A DNA stretch of 35,563 bases from Christensenellaceae bacterium (GCA_031278175.1 JAITLB010000257.1:1-35563), one strand, 5' to 3'; positions 17,738-26,777 are shown, numbered from the stretch's first letter. Notes: a model not told the origin generated them from the letters alone. Numbers and translations: made by a program.

Positions 17738-17768
17738 TTGCAAGGTGTGGTTGTTGGAAGAATATAAT
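17738..17768 (+). promoter_or_regulatory. Possible second promoter P2 of the S10 cluster
   Basis: TTGCAA, a 19-base spacer and a perfect TATAAT. The spacing is longer than ideal. A start near 17775 would give a short leader consisting almost entirely of the three-way junction before rpsJ. Confidence 0.4.
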
Positions 17769-17793
17769 TTGTTCATTTAGATAATGTAACAAG

Positions 17794-17853
17794 TTGAACC
17801 TGTTAGACAAAACGAACAGAAGTTTAACGTTCTAGTAACGTTTTGCGGTTCAA
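17794..17853 (+). promoter_or_regulatory. Three-way-junction RNA element before rpsJ (candidate ribosomal-protein leader)
   Basis: Closing helix TTGAACC/GGTTCAA (7 perfect pairs, 17794-17800 with 17847-17853) encloses TGTT/AACA (17801-17804 with 17815-17818, extendable by one C-G) and AACGTT/AACGTT (17826-17831 with 17837-17842, loop CTAGT). It ends 16 bases before the AGGAGG of rpsJ. In E. coli the S10 operon leader is controlled by L4; an analogous role here is inference. Confidence 0.55.
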
Positions 17854-17882
17854 GTGATAACGCCACGCCAGGAGGAATATCG

Positions 17883-18191
17883 ATGGCAAGTCAAAAAATC
17901 AGAATCAAGCTAAAAGCGTACGATCATAATCTGATTGATGCATCGTGCGAGAAGATCGTTGATGCTGCAGCACGCACAGGTGCGAGCATATCGGGACCAA
18001 TCCCGTTGCCAACCGAAAGAGAAGTTATAACAATACTTCGTTCTCCGCATAAGCATAAAGATAGTAGAGAGCAATTTGAGATGCGAACACATAAGCGCTT
18101 GGTCGATATATACAACTGTTCGGCCAAGACTGTTGAGTCACTCATGAAGCTTGATCTTCCTGCTGGTGTTGATATACAAATAAAACTATAA
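17883..18191 (+). CDS. rpsJ: 30S ribosomal protein S10
   Basis: A 102-residue protein of the small subunit head that also takes part in transcription antitermination as Nus[25 protein letters not shown] at the start and [35 protein letters not shown] in the middle are diagnostic. Normal length. AGGAGG lies seven bases before the ATG. It is the first gene of the ribosomal supercluster and follows a long structured leader; rplC begins 17 bases after its stop. Confidence 0.99.
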   Translation: MASQKIRIKLKAYDHNLIDASCEKIVDAAARTGASISGPIPLPTEREVITILRSPHKHKDSREQFEMRTHKRLVDIYNCSAKTVESLMKLDLPAGVDIQIKL

Positions 18192-18207
18192 TTGGGACGG
18201 ACAGGAT

Positions 18208-18903
18208 ATGAGTAAAGCGATAGTAGGAAGAAAACTTGGAATGAGTCAAATATTTGCACCTGACGGAACAGTTATACCTGTTTCGGTAGTTGAAGCAACT
18301 CCGTGCTCAATCGTTCAAGTTAAAACTAAAGAGAAAGATGGTTATGCTGCTGTTAAAGTTGCATATGGGAAACAGGTTTCACTTAAAATATTAAGCAAAC
18401 CAGTTGCAGGACAATTTAAGAATGCAGGTGTAACTGCATACGCAAAGCGTTTTAAGGAGTTTCGATTTGCAAACGCAAGCGAATATAAGACTGGCGATTC
18501 GATAACATGTTCAGTATTTCAAAAGGGCGACAAGGTTGATGTTACTGGAAAGACAAAAGGACATGGATTCAGTGGTACTATAAAGCGTTGGAATACACAT
18601 TGTGGTCCTAAAGCACACGGATCGGGTTACCATCGTGGTGTTGGTTCACTAGGTGCCAATAGCACACCGAGTAGAGTTTTTAAGAACAAAAAAATGCCTG
18701 GCCAATATGGTAATGAGCAAGTGACAATACAGAATCTAGAAATAGTGAAAGTCGATGAATCTCGTAACTTGTTATTCGTGTCAGGTGGCATCCCTGGTGC
18801 TGATGGCGGGACTGTAACAATCAAGCAGACTGTCAAAAAAGTAACAAAGAGTTCTAGATGGTATAAAGAACCTAAAGCGACTACAGCGACTGGAAAGAAA
18901 TAA
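18208..18903 (+). CDS. rplC: 50S ribosomal protein L3
   Basis: A 231-residue large-subunit protein that reaches the peptidyl-transferase region and helps start 23S assembly. The family signature GHGFSGTIKRWN and the loop tip KKMPGQYGNEQVT are present. It is about 20 residues longer than most L3 proteins, with a basic C-terminal tail (SSRWYKEPKATTATGKK). The Shine-Dalgarno is weak (ACAGGA, very close to the ATG), suggesting coupling to rpsJ. Downstream, the usual tight junction with rplD is replaced by a 219-base spacer. Confidence 0.99.
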   Translation: MSKAIVGRKLGMSQIFAPDGTVIPVSVVEATPCSIVQVKTKEKDGYAAVKVAYGKQVSLKILSKPVAGQFKNAGVTAYAKRFKEFRFANASEYKTGDSITCSVFQKGDKVDVTGKTKGHGFSGTIKRWNTHCGPKAHGSGYHRGVGSLGANSTPSRVFKNKKMPGQYGNEQVTIQNLEIVKVDESRNLLFVSGGIPGADGGTVTIKQTVKKVTKSSRWYKEPKATTATGKK

Positions 18904-19122
18904 TTAACTTGTGTTTTAGCATTAAGTTATTTGTAGAACACAATTAGCAAAATCTGTCGCAACGGATGAATCGTGAGTCACTATGACCACGAAACGCTAC
19001 GGTGGGCTACATCGAATGTAAAGCTCGCGGACGCATGATAAGACCCAACGAAATCTTTAAACGTTAGGCAATGTGGAAGAAGCGAGAACTATATCTTGAA
19101 GTTATATACGGAGAGTTAAAGA
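18904..19122 (+). promoter_or_regulatory. Structured non-coding spacer between rplC and rplD (candidate L4-type regulatory RNA)
   Basis: 219 bases where most genomes have a few. At least three hairpins are visible: 18909-18943 (TTGTGTT/AACACAA); 18971-18992 (TCGTG and GTCA pairing with TGAC and CACGA, one bulged A, loop CTA); 19004-19026 (GGGCT and ACAT pairing with ATGT and AGCTC, two bulged A, loop CGA). A weaker pairing is CCCAACG/CGTTAGG at 19044-19068. The centre looks GC-richer than other spacers here. No promoter or open frame is convincing. Regulation of rplD by its product is inference. Confidence 0.6.
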
Positions 19123-19746
19123 ATGATTAATATAGACGTATTAAACACGGAGTCGCAAATAGTCGGTAAACTCGAGCTTTCAGAGGAAATTTTCGGGAAG
19201 ACATATAACAGTGCTCTTATTCACCAAGTGATAGTTGCACAACTTGCCAACAAGCGACAAGGGACAAAAAGCACATTAACGCGAACTGAAGTTAGAGGCG
19301 GCGGTATTAAACCGTGGAGACAAAAGGGAACAGGCAGAGCGAGACAAGGTAGTATCCGCGCACCACAATGGATTAAGGGTGGTGTAGTATTTGCTCCAAA
19401 GCCTAGAGACTTTTCAAAGAAAATAAACAAGCGCATGAAGCAAGCGGCACTGTTCAGTGCTCTTAGTCGCAAATTAGTCGATGGAAATATAATTGTGCTT
19501 GATAAGTTCGAAATAGCTGATCCGAAGACAAAGTTGGTAGCGAAAATCCTAAAAAAACTCGGATTAGAGAAATCAACGTACCTTTACACTGACACCGAAA
19601 ATGCTGATTTGTGTAGAGCAGGGCGCAACATTCAAAATCTTGAAATAGTCAATGTTGATTTAATTAACGTATATGACATCGTCCGAGCTGGCAAGTGCGT
19701 TTTTACGGAGAACGCCATTAAGAAACTAATGGAGGCATACGCATAA
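19123..19746 (+). CDS. rplD: 50S ribosomal protein L4
   Basis: A 207-residue large-subunit protein whose extended loop lines the exit tunnel; in E. coli it also represses its own operon. The loop GGGIKPWRQKGTGRARQGSIRAPQW is intact, followed by GGVVFAPKPRDFSKKINKRMKQAALFSAL. Normal length. The start has GGAGA eight bases upstream. Its stop overlaps the rplW start (TAATG). It sits directly after the structured spacer, which makes L4 a natural candidate ligand. Confidence 0.99.
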   Translation: MINIDVLNTESQIVGKLELSEEIFGKTYNSALIHQVIVAQLANKRQGTKSTLTRTEVRGGGIKPWRQKGTGRARQGSIRAPQWIKGGVVFAPKPRDFSKKINKRMKQAALFSALSRKLVDGNIIVLDKFEIADPKTKLVAKILKKLGLEKSTYLYTDTENADLCRAGRNIQNLEIVNVDLINVYDIVRAGKCVFTENAIKKLMEAYA

Positions 19747-20036
19747 TGAATTTGTATGATATAATAGAAAAGCCTATTTTGTCAGAGAAGAGTTATAAAG
19801 GCATTCCATCTAAAAGATACGTTTTTAGAGTGGTAAAGAATGCTAGCAAGACGCAAATAAAGGCGGCACTTGAGACAGCTTTTGATGTTGAAGTAGCAAG
19901 TGTTAATACAATGCACGTAATGGGAAAGCTCCGACGTTCAGGAAAGTATATAGGTAGAAAAACCTCATATAAGAAGGCATATGTGACGCTTACAGCTAAA
20001 AGCAAGCCCATCGAGTTCTTCGAGAGCTTGTCATAA
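19746..20036 (+). CDS. rplW: 50S ribosomal protein L23
   Basis: A 96-residue protein at the tunnel exit, a docking site for trigger factor and the signal recognition particle. IIEKPILSEKSYKG at the start, KNASKTQIKAALETAFDVEVASVNTMHVMGK in the middle and the basic GRKTSYKKAYVTL segment are typical. Its ATG shares one base with the rplD stop; GGAGG lies ten bases upstream inside rplD. Twelve bases separate it from rplB, including a TAAGGAG stop/Shine-Dalgarno fusion. Confidence 0.99.
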   Translation: MNLYDIIEKPILSEKSYKGIPSKRYVFRVVKNASKTQIKAALETAFDVEVASVNTMHVMGKLRRSGKYIGRKTSYKKAYVTLTAKSKPIEFFESLS

Positions 20037-20048
20037 GGAGAGAGTGGT

Positions 20049-20876
20049 ATGGCAATCAAAAGATACAAACCAACATCGCCAGCACGACGCAATATGAGTG
20101 TATTGGATTATGCTGAGATTACATCAGATAAGCCAGAGCGTAGTCTATTGGTGAGCAAAAACCGTAGTGGTGGACGCAACAATACAGGCAGAATAACTGT
20201 GCGACATCGTGGCGGCGGCAATCGTAACAAGTATAGAATCATCGATTTTAAGAGGGATAAGGACGGCATTAACGCAAAGGTCGAGTCAATCCAATATGAT
20301 CCTAACAGAAGTGCGAATATAGCATTGTTAGCATATGCAGATGGCGAGAAACGCTACATCTTAGCGCCTGTCGGTTTAAATGTCGGTGACAGTGTAATGA
20401 CTGGAACAGGAGCGGATATTAAAGTAGGAAATGCTCTAAAATTATCTGATATTCCAGACGGTACAATGATTCATAATATTGAGTTGTATCCTAAGCGTGG
20501 CGGGCAAATTGCAAGGGCTGCTGGTGGGGCCGCACAATTGATGGCAAAAGAAGGCAATAAAGCTACATTGAGAATGCCATCCGGTGAAATGCGATATGTT
20601 CCTATACAATGCAGAGCGACAATCGGACAAGTTGGTAACTTGGAATATGAGCTTGTCAGTTTAGGTAAAGCTGGACGCAAAAGACATATGGGAATTAAAC
20701 CTACTGTTCGTGGTGTTGTTATGAATCCTTGCGATCACCCACACGGAGGTGGTGAAGGTAAATCACCTATTGGAATGTCTACACCAGTCACACCATGGGG
20801 TAAGCCTGCGTTAGGATACAAGACGCGCAACAAGAAAAAGCCGACAGGCAAATTCATTATAAAGCGCATTAATTAG
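20049..20876 (+). CDS. rplB: 50S ribosomal protein L2
   Basis: A 275-residue primary 23S-binding protein needed for subunit association and peptidyl-transferase assembly. [17 protein letters not shown], the [25 protein letters not shown] block and the C-terminal signature [17 protein letters not shown] with its key histidine are all present. Normal length. AAGGAG overlaps the rplW stop just upstream. Its own TAG stop is part of the TAGGAG site of rpsS. Confidence 0.99.
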   Translation: MAIKRYKPTSPARRNMSVLDYAEITSDKPERSLLVSKNRSGGRNNTGRITVRHRGGGNRNKYRIIDFKRDKDGINAKVESIQYDPNRSANIALLAYADGEKRYILAPVGLNVGDSVMTGTGADIKVGNALKLSDIPDGTMIHNIELYPKRGGQIARAAGGAAQLMAKEGNKATLRMPSGEMRYVPIQCRATIGQVGNLEYELVSLGKAGRKRHMGIKPTVRGVVMNPCDHPHGGGEGKSPIGMSTPVTPWGKPALGYKTRNKKKPTGKFIIKRIN

Positions 20877-20884
20877 GAGACAAG

Positions 20885-21163
20885 ATGAGCAGATCTATTA
20901 AAAAGGGACCTTTCGTAGCAGAAAGTCTTATGAAAAAAGTAGAAGCGTTGAATGCTAAATCTGAAAAAAGACCAATTAAGACATGGTCGCGCGCATCAAC
21001 CATATTCCCAGAATTTGTTGGGCATACTATAGCTGTCCATGATGGCAAAAAGCATGTTCCAGTTTATATCACTGAAGATATGGTTGGACTTAAATTAGGT
21101 GAGTTTGCGCCAACACGTACCTTCCGCGGACATGCGGGAGCAAAGACCACTTCTAAGAAATAG
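20885..21163 (+). CDS. rpsS: 30S ribosomal protein S19
   Basis: A 92-residue protein of the small-subunit head, bound near the A-site with S13. The sequence runs from [11 protein letters not shown] through [31 protein letters not shown] to the signature [16 protein letters not shown]. Length is normal. The start follows a TAGGAG stop/Shine-Dalgarno fusion by five bases. Its own stop forms another TAGGAG for rplV. Confidence 0.99.
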   Translation: MSRSIKKGPFVAESLMKKVEALNAKSEKRPIKTWSRASTIFPEFVGHTIAVHDGKKHVPVYITEDMVGLKLGEFAPTRTFRGHAGAKTTSKK

Positions 21164-21173
21164 GAGAGCTAAA

Positions 21174-21590
21174 ATGGCGGGTAGAACAAAAACAAAAGCG
21201 AAACTTAGAGCACAAGAAAAAGACAAGCGTCCTCGTGCAATTGCAAAGAACATCAGAATTTCACCATATAAAGTGAGAGCTGTTCTAGATGTTATAAGAG
21301 GCAAAAATCATGATGAAGCGCGCGCCTTATTAAAGTCGTTAAATAAATCGTCTTGTGATCCAGTGCTTAAGGTGCTTAATTCAGCGCTTGCAAATGCTGA
21401 AAACAATTACGGATATAATGTCGATGATATGTATCTTAGCGAATGTTATGCTGATCAAGGTCCAACATTAAAGCGCATGATGCCAAAAGCTAAAGGTAGA
21501 GGTTCGCGCATTCTCAAACGCACAAGCCACATTACAATCATATTAGACTCTGTTAGCACTAAGACAACAGTTGATTCTGGGAGGAAATAA
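21174..21590 (+). CDS. rplV: 50S ribosomal protein L22
   Basis: A 138-residue protein whose beta-hairpin lines the exit tunnel at the macrolide-sensitive constriction. RAIAKNIRISPYKVRAVLDVIRGK and the hairpin RMMPKAKGRGSRILKRTSHITIIL are diagnostic. The track starts at 21099, inside rpsS; ATG 21174 behind TAGGAG is the real start. It is longer than the usual 110-115 residues because of a basic N-terminal extension of about 23 residues (TKTKAKLRAQEKDKRPR) and a short tail. Confidence 0.98.
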   Translation: MAGRTKTKAKLRAQEKDKRPRAIAKNIRISPYKVRAVLDVIRGKNHDEARALLKSLNKSSCDPVLKVLNSALANAENNYGYNVDDMYLSECYADQGPTLKRMMPKAKGRGSRILKRTSHITIILDSVSTKTTVDSGRK

Positions 21591-21595
21591 CAAGC

Positions 21596-22318
21596 ATGGG
21601 TCAAAAAGTAAATCCACACGGTTTAAGAGTTGGTATTATTGAGTCTTGGAATTCTAAATGGATTGCCAATAAGAGTTTAACTGCTAAGTACATCTTAGAA
21701 GACCATAAGATACGTGAATACATCAAGAAGAATTATTATGATGCAGCGATCTCAAAAATCAATATAGAGCGCGCGGCTGATACTATAAAGGTAGATGTAT
21801 ATTGTGGTAGACCAGGTGTTGCTATTGGAAGAATGGGCAAAGGTGGCAAACGAGTTGACGAAGTTGAAAAGAACGAGTTAGAGAAAGCTGATACAAACAA
21901 GAAGCGTGGCATAGATGTTATAAACGCAGACATCTATAAAATAATCGGTAAAGGCAAATCTCTAAATGTTAACGTAAGAGACATCAAAAACGTTGATCTG
22001 GATAGTCAATTAGTAGCTGAGTCAATAGCATCAGCTTTAGAAAGACGCACATCTTTCAGAAGAGCTATGAAGTTTGCTATGGGCAAGACTATGAGAGCTG
22101 GCGCAAAGGGCATCAAAGCGATGGTTTCAGGTAGATTAGATGGTGCTGAAATAGCAAGAACAGAACACTATCATGAAGGATCGATACCGCTACAAACCTT
22201 AAGAGCGGAAATCGACTATGGTTTTGCTGAAGCTAAAACCACCTATGGAATTTTAGGTGTAAAAGTTTGGATTTACAAAGGCGAAATCTACGGTAAGGCG
22301 AAAGGAGGGCGTGACTAA
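21596..22318 (+). CDS. rpsC: 30S ribosomal protein S3
   Basis: A 240-residue protein at the mRNA entry channel with helicase-like activity. The N-terminus [21 protein letters not shown], the KH domain region with [19 protein letters not shown], and the C-terminal [26 protein letters not shown] are all present. The segment [25 protein letters not shown] makes it about 20 residues longer than compact S3 proteins. GGGAGG lies about 11 bases upstream of the ATG. Confidence 0.98.
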   Translation: MGQKVNPHGLRVGIIESWNSKWIANKSLTAKYILEDHKIREYIKKNYYDAAISKINIERAADTIKVDVYCGRPGVAIGRMGKGGKRVDEVEKNELEKADTNKKRGIDVINADIYKIIGKGKSLNVNVRDIKNVDLDSQLVAESIASALERRTSFRRAMKFAMGKTMRAGAKGIKAMVSGRLDGAEIARTEHYHEGSIPLQTLRAEIDYGFAEAKTTYGILGVKVWIYKGEIYGKAKGGRD

Positions 22319-22319
22319 T

Positions 22320-22760
22320 ATGTTGATGCCTAAAAGAGTAAAGCGAAGAAAGCAACACCGAGGCAGAATGACAGGTAAAGCTAATAAAGGCAATGTCATA
22401 GCTTATGGTGAATACGGATTGGTAGCATTAGAGCCAGCGTGGATCACTAGCAACCAGATAGAGGCTGCGCGTATAGCAATGACAAGATATATTAAGCGCG
22501 GTGGGCAAGTATGGGTAAATATATTCCCACATAAGCCTATTACAAAAAAGCCAGCTGAAACACGTATGGGTAGTGGTAAAGGTTCTCCTGAGTATTGGGC
22601 AGCGGTTGTCAAGCCCGAAAGAGTGCTTTTCGAAATGGCAGGTGTGAATGAGCAGATAGCAAGAGAAGCTTTGAGGCTTGCCTCGCACAAACTTCCGATT
22701 AAGACAAAATTCGTTAAGAAAGCAGATCTTGCAGTGGAGGTAATTAATGAAGACAAGTGA
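22320..22760 (+). CDS. rplP: 50S ribosomal protein L16
   Basis: A 146-residue protein near the A-site tRNA elbow. [17 protein letters not shown] is the family start; [32 protein letters not shown] and [27 protein letters not shown] follow. I use ATG 22320, with GGAGG eleven bases upstream; the track's GTG at 22311 is too close to that site. It uses TGA as stop, one of only two in the window, and overlaps rpmC by 14 bases. Confidence 0.98.
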   Translation: MLMPKRVKRRKQHRGRMTGKANKGNVIAYGEYGLVALEPAWITSNQIEAARIAMTRYIKRGGQVWVNIFPHKPITKKPAETRMGSGKGSPEYWAAVVKPERVLFEMAGVNEQIAREALRLASHKLPIKTKFVKKADLAVEVINEDK

Positions 22761-23010
22761 ATTATATGAAATGACCAATGTTGAGCTTGCAAAGAAGATT
22801 ACTGAGCTTAAGCAAGAATTGTTTATGTTGCGGTTTAAACATGCAGCTAAGCAACTTTCCAATCCACTGATACTTGCTAGTACTAAGAAGGATATAGCAC
22901 GAGCAAAGACGATACTGCGTCAACGAGAGCTAAATCTTTGCGATGAACCACTTCAAGTAGAGAAGAAGGGCGGTCGTTTATTCGGCAGAAGATCAAAGGG
23001 TAAACGGTAG
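22747..23010 (+). CDS. rpmC: 50S ribosomal protein L29
   Basis: An 87-residue helical-hairpin protein at the tunnel exit beside L23. [36 protein letters not shown] and [16 protein letters not shown] are typical. It has an extra C-terminal tail of about 20 residues ([18 protein letters not shown]), longer than the usual 65-residue form. It starts inside rplP, with TGGAGG about six bases upstream, indicating translational coupling. Confidence 0.98.
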   Translation: MKTSELYEMTNVELAKKITELKQELFMLRFKHAAKQLSNPLILASTKKDIARAKTILRQRELNLCDEPLQVEKKGGRLFGRRSKGKR

Positions 23011-23024
23011 AGGAGTGCTAAGAA

Positions 23025-23279
23025 ATGAAAAGGAATCTTAGAAAAACCAGAATTGGTGTTGTCGTAAGCGATAAAATGGATAAAACTGTTGTTGTTGCTG
23101 TAGAGCAAATAGTTAAGCATCCATTATACAAGAAGTATATTAAGAGAACAACAAAGTTCAAAGCTCACGATGAGCAGAATGCTTGTCATATCGGTGACAA
23201 GATAGAAATAATGGAAACTAGACCGCTCTCAAAAGAAAAGCGTTGGCGCTTTGTAAAATTTGTAGAGCAGGCGAAGTAG
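23025..23279 (+). CDS. rpsQ: 30S ribosomal protein S17
   Basis: An 84-residue OB-fold protein that binds 16S rRNA early in assembly. [47 protein letters not shown] and [21 protein letters not shown] match the family throughout. Normal length. GAGGAG lies nine bases before the ATG. Its TAG stop is fused to the AGGAGG of rplN. Confidence 0.99.
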   Translation: MKRNLRKTRIGVVVSDKMDKTVVVAVEQIVKHPLYKKYIKRTTKFKAHDEQNACHIGDKIEIMETRPLSKEKRWRFVKFVEQAK

Positions 23280-23289
23280 GAGGCTAAAA

Positions 23290-23658
23290 ATGATACAACC
23301 TCAAACAAGGCTTAAAGTAGCTGACAACAGTGGCGCGAAAGAAATAATGTGTATTCGTGTACTTGGTGGCTCATTTGTAAGAAGCGGAAACATAGGTGAT
23401 GTTATTGTAGCTTCCGTAAAAACAGCTACACCAGGTGGTGCCGTTAAGAAAGGTGATGTAATCAAAGCAGTTATAGTACGAACCCATAAAGGTATCAGAC
23501 GTAAAGATGGTACTCATATAAAGTTTGATGACAATGCTGCTGTTATTATCGACAATCAGAAGCAACCACGCGGGTCACGCATATTTGGACCCATTGCAAG
23601 AGAATTGAGAGAAAAAGACTATATGAAAATAATCTCACTTGCGCCAGAAGTGCTATAG
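23290..23658 (+). CDS. rplN: 50S ribosomal protein L14
   Basis: A 122-residue protein at the subunit interface, binding site for the silencing factor Rsf[28 protein letters not shown], the [21 protein letters not shown] block and [30 protein letters not shown] are diagnostic. Normal length. The start follows TAGGAGG, and its own stop forms the TAGGAG of rplX. Confidence 0.99.
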   Translation: MIQPQTRLKVADNSGAKEIMCIRVLGGSFVRSGNIGDVIVASVKTATPGGAVKKGDVIKAVIVRTHKGIRRKDGTHIKFDDNAAVIIDNQKQPRGSRIFGPIARELREKDYMKIISLAPEVL

Positions 23659-23668
23659 GAGACATGAC

Positions 23669-24124
23669 ATGATTAAGACAAGCGTAAAAGTAGGCGATTA
23701 TGTCAGAGTTATCGCTGGTAAAGATAAAAACAAATCGGCGCATGTAATTGGCATTAATAGAATTACAGGACGCGCACTTATTGAAGGTAAGGATCTGCAA
23801 ACAGTTATTACTAAGGCTGTTAAAGCACGTCGTGCCACCGATAAGAGTGGTCTCATTGAGCAACCTGGTTCTATTCACGTGAGCAACATTATGCCGATAT
23901 GCAGTGCTTGCAACAATGCGACACGCATAGGTTATAAAATCGAGAACGGTGAAAAGGTTCGCGTTTGTAAGAAATGCGGCGCTACACTACAGACTAATCG
24001 CGGTAGTGCAAGAAAAATTGAAAGATCAGCTAGACAAGCTGCAAGAAAAAAAGATAAAGAAGCTACTAACACAGATGTAGACAACGTAAAAGAGGAGGTT
24101 TTCGATGGCAAAGAAGAAAGATGA
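23669..24124 (+). CDS. rplX: 50S ribosomal protein L24, with C-terminal extension
   Basis: A 151-residue assembly-initiator protein. The KOW motif ([32 protein letters not shown]) is followed by a four-cysteine zinc site, Cys78, Cys81, Cys100 and Cys103. The family is usually near 105 residues; here about 43 extra residues follow, first basic ([14 protein letters not shown]) then acidic ([15 protein letters not shown]). The track's start at 23639 lies within rplN; ATG 23669 has TAGGAG upstream. It stops at TGA, overlapping rplE by 20 bases, so part of the acidic tail carries the rplE ribosome binding site. Confidence 0.97.
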   Translation: MIKTSVKVGDYVRVIAGKDKNKSAHVIGINRITGRALIEGKDLQTVITKAVKARRATDKSGLIEQPGSIHVSNIMPICSACNNATRIGYKIENGEKVRVCKKCGATLQTNRGSARKIERSARQAARKKDKEATNTDVDNVKEEVFDGKEER

Positions 24125-24701
24125 CATTGTCATCCAATCAGCTGAACCACAGCAAAGAGAACCTAATAGATTAAAGAAGAAATATGATACACAGATTGTG
24201 TCACAATTGGTAAAGACATTCAAGTATACTTCTGTAATGCAGGCTCCCAAATTAGAGAAGATTGTTCTTAATATGCGTTTAGGCGATATAAAGGACAACA
24301 GTAAGAGCATTCAATCAGCGGTCCGCGAGTTAGAACTAATTGCTGGACAAAAAGCAGTTATAGTAAAGGCTAAGCACTCTGTTGCGAATTTCAAAATAAG
24401 ACAAAATCAAGACATTGGTGCAAAAATAACACTGCGTCGCGAGAAAATGTGGGACTTTTTCGATAAGTTAATATCGATCGCATTACCACGTGTTCGCGAT
24501 TTCAGAGGAGTTTCTTCAAAGTCATTTGATGGAAGAGGCAATTATGCACTAGGAGTAAAAGAACAACTCATTTTTCCTGAGGTTTCATATGACCAAGTAG
24601 AGAAAGTGAGAGGTTTTGATATTTGCTTAGTTACAACTGCGGATACCGATGAAGAGGCAAAAGAGTTACTTACATTGCTCGGCATGCCTTTTGCTCGATA
24701 G
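24105..24701 (+). CDS. rplE: 50S ribosomal protein L5
   Basis: A 198-residue protein that binds 5S rRNA in the central protuberance. [21 protein letters not shown], the [19 protein letters not shown] segment, [28 protein letters not shown], and [18 protein letters not shown] are diagnostic. It has a charged N-terminal extension of about 18 residues compared with the common 180-residue form. The start has AGGAGG six bases upstream within the end of rplX. Confidence 0.98.
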   Translation: MAKKKDDIVIQSAEPQQREPNRLKKKYDTQIVSQLVKTFKYTSVMQAPKLEKIVLNMRLGDIKDNSKSIQSAVRELELIAGQKAVIVKAKHSVANFKIRQNQDIGAKITLRREKMWDFFDKLISIALPRVRDFRGVSSKSFDGRGNYALGVKEQLIFPEVSYDQVEKVRGFDICLVTTADTDEEAKELLTLLGMPFAR

Positions 24702-24711
24702 GAGGTATAAA

Positions 24712-24897
24712 GTGGCTAAAAAATCCATGATAAACAAACAAAAACGCAAGCAGAAGTTCTCAACACGTGAATATACTCGTTGCTCAATATGTGGCAGACC
24801 ACATGCTGTGCTTAGAAAATATGGTGTTTGTAGAATTTGCTTTAGGGTACTAGCCTATAAAGGTGAAATTCCTGGCGTACGTAAGTCTAGTTGGTAG
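24712..24897 (+). CDS. rpsN: 30S ribosomal protein S14, zinc type (type Z)
   Basis: A 61-residue S14 of the short zinc-binding form, with Cys24, Cys27, Cys40 and Cys43 (CSIC and CRIC), and the C-terminal IPGVRKSSW. The track begins 21 codons earlier inside rplE; GTG 24712 behind TAGGAGG gives the standard 61-residue protein. The zinc-free paralog is not in this window. TAG stop fused to the AGGAGG of rpsH. Confidence 0.97.
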   Translation: MAKKSMINKQKRKQKFSTREYTRCSICGRPHAVLRKYGVCRICFRVLAYKGEIPGVRKSSW

Positions 24898-24910
24898 GAG
24901 GTATAGTATC

Positions 24911-25315
24911 ATGACTTTAACTGATCCGATAGCAGACATGCTAACGCGTATAAGGAACGGATTGACAGCTAAACATCAGAGTGTTGAGATCCCAGCTTCT
25001 AAGATCAAGTTTTCAATAGCTGAAATTCTTGTAGAAGAAGGATATGTCAAATCTGCGTCCGTAGTGAGTGTTGAAAATAAAGTACAAGATGTCATACGTA
25101 TTGAATTAAAGTATGTTGGACACAAAGAGAGCGTCATAAAAGGCCTCAGAAGAATTTCTAAACCTGGGCTTCGTGTGTATGCAAAACACGATGCATTACC
25201 AAAAGTTCTAGATGGATTAGGTATTGCTGTTATATCAACATCGCAAGGTGTAATGACAGACAAGAAAGCTAGAAAACTAGGTGCTGGTGGTGAAGTCCTA
25301 GCTTACGTTTGGTAG
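24911..25315 (+). CDS. rpsH: 30S ribosomal protein S8
   Basis: A 134-residue protein binding the central domain of 16S rRNA; in E. coli it represses the spc operon. [38 protein letters not shown] at the start and the signature [31 protein letters not shown] at the end. The track's start at 24863 lies inside rpsN; ATG 24911 has TAGGAGG upstream. No separate S8-binding structure was recognised near rplX/rplE. Confidence 0.98.
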   Translation: MTLTDPIADMLTRIRNGLTAKHQSVEIPASKIKFSIAEILVEEGYVKSASVVSVENKVQDVIRIELKYVGHKESVIKGLRRISKPGLRVYAKHDALPKVLDGLGIAVISTSQGVMTDKKARKLGAGGEVLAYVW

Positions 25316-25325
25316 GAGGAGAGAA

Positions 25326-25868
25326 ATGTCCAGAATAGGAAGATTGCCTATAAAGTTAAATGCTGGAATAGCTGCTGATTTTAAGGATCGCGTGGTTACT
25401 GTTAAAGGACCACAGGGTGTTCTTTCACAAGAAATCGCCAACGATAAGATCAGCATCTCAATAGAAGGCGATGAATTGAAAGTAGTTCGTTCATCCGAAT
25501 CAAAAGAGGCAAAAGCAGCACATGGTCTTTATAGAGCGTTGATATATAATATGACGGTTGGTGTTGAAAAGGGCTATAGCAAATCTTTAATGATAGCTGG
25601 TGTAGGTTATAAAGCGGTAAACCAAGGTGGAAAGGTAACACTTTCTGTAGGGTATAGTCATACTGTGGATTTGACACCACCAGATGATATTAAGGTTGAA
25701 GTAGTTACACCTACTGAGTTAGTAGTAAAAGGTATTGACAAAGTTAAGGTTGGACAATATGCTGCTGATATAAAAGCTATACGTAAACCTGAACCATATC
25801 ATGGATATGGTATCAGATACAAGGATGAAACCATATTACGTAAAGCTGGTAAGAAAGCAGGCAAGTAA
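25326..25868 (+). CDS. rplF: 50S ribosomal protein L6
   Basis: A 180-residue protein at the base of the stalk, near the factor-binding site. SRIGRLPIKLNAGI, VTVKGPQGVLSQEI, the middle GVEKGYSKSLMIAGVGYKAVNQGGKVTLSVGYSH and the C-terminal signature PEPYHGYGIRYKDETILRKAGKKAGK are complete. Normal length. The start follows TAGGAGGAG; its own TAA is fused as TAAGGAG to the rplR site. Confidence 0.99.
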   Translation: MSRIGRLPIKLNAGIAADFKDRVVTVKGPQGVLSQEIANDKISISIEGDELKVVRSSESKEAKAAHGLYRALIYNMTVGVEKGYSKSLMIAGVGYKAVNQGGKVTLSVGYSHTVDLTPPDDIKVEVVTPTELVVKGIDKVKVGQYAADIKAIRKPEPYHGYGIRYKDETILRKAGKKAGK

Positions 25869-25880
25869 GGAGTTCAGAGT

Positions 25881-26249
25881 ATGTTTAATAAACCGAATAA
25901 GAATAAACAGCGACAAAAGAGACATTTGCGCTTAAGAAGCAAAGTGTCAGGAACCCCTGTAATTCCAAGGCTTAGTGTATACAGATCTTTAAAAAACATC
26001 TATACGCAAATTATAGATGATGAAAGTGGTGTAACGCTCGTAGCAGCTAGCACCATGGAAAAAGATATCGCCTCAAAACTAGACGGAAAAACCAAAGTTG
26101 CAGCAGCCTCAATAGTTGGCGAAGCAATTGCTGTTAAAGCTCTAGAGAAGGGCATTAAAAAGATTGTGTTTGATCGTGGTGGTTATTTGTATACAGGCCG
26201 CATTCAGGCGGTCGCCGATGGTGCGCGTAAAGGCGGACTGGAATTTTAG
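25881..26249 (+). CDS. rplR: 50S ribosomal protein L18
   Basis: A 122-residue 5S rRNA-binding protein of the central protuberance. [45 protein letters not shown] and the end [30 protein letters not shown] are diagnostic. Normal length. AAGGAG lies upstream. Its TAG is fused to the GGAG of rpsE. Confidence 0.99.
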   Translation: MFNKPNKNKQRQKRHLRLRSKVSGTPVIPRLSVYRSLKNIYTQIIDDESGVTLVAASTMEKDIASKLDGKTKVAAASIVGEAIAVKALEKGIKKIVFDRGGYLYTGRIQAVADGARKGGLEF

Positions 26250-26261
26250 GAGATTCGTATA

Positions 26262-26777
26262 ATGGCAAGAAACGATAGAGATAGAGACAGATCTGCAAAA
26301 GATGAACTTTTGAAAAAAACGGTCGCCGTCAATAGAGTTAGCAAAGTTGTAAAAGGCGGACGCAAAATGCGTTTTTCAGCACTTGTTGTAGTAGGTGATG
26401 GAAGATGTAGAGTAGGAATCGGTACTGGAAAGGCCGCAGAAGTGCCCGAGGCAATTGACAAAGCAACTAAAGCAGCTACTAAGGCAATGTTTACGGTGTC
26501 GACTAAGGGGACAACAATCCCACACGCATCGCTAGGTCAATATGGATGTGGTAAGGTAATATTATTACCAGCTCCAAACGGAACGGGTGTTATTGCTGGA
26601 GGCGCTGTCAGAATGGTTCTAGAGGTAAGTGGAATAGCAGATATCAGAACCAAGTGTCTAGGTACAAACAATCCTATTAACAGTGTAAGAGCTGCAATTG
26701 ATGGTCTCAAGAACTTGAGAACTGCTGAAGATGTAGCAAGACTGCGCGGTAAGACCGTTGAAGAGATTTTGGATTAG
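26262..26777 (+). CDS. rpsE: 30S ribosomal protein S5
   Basis: A 171-residue protein at the mRNA entry and decoding region; substitutions here can affect accuracy or spectinomycin response. [41 protein letters not shown] is the family signature, followed by [28 protein letters not shown] and a normal C-terminus. The TAGGAG of rplR provides its ribosome binding site, with an eleven-base spacing. Confidence 0.99.
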   Translation: MARNDRDRDRSAKDELLKKTVAVNRVSKVVKGGRKMRFSALVVVGDGRCRVGIGTGKAAEVPEAIDKATKAATKAMFTVSTKGTTIPHASLGQYGCGKVILLPAPNGTGVIAGGAVRMVLEVSGIADIRTKCLGTNNPINSVRAAIDGLKNLRTAEDVARLRGKTVEEILD

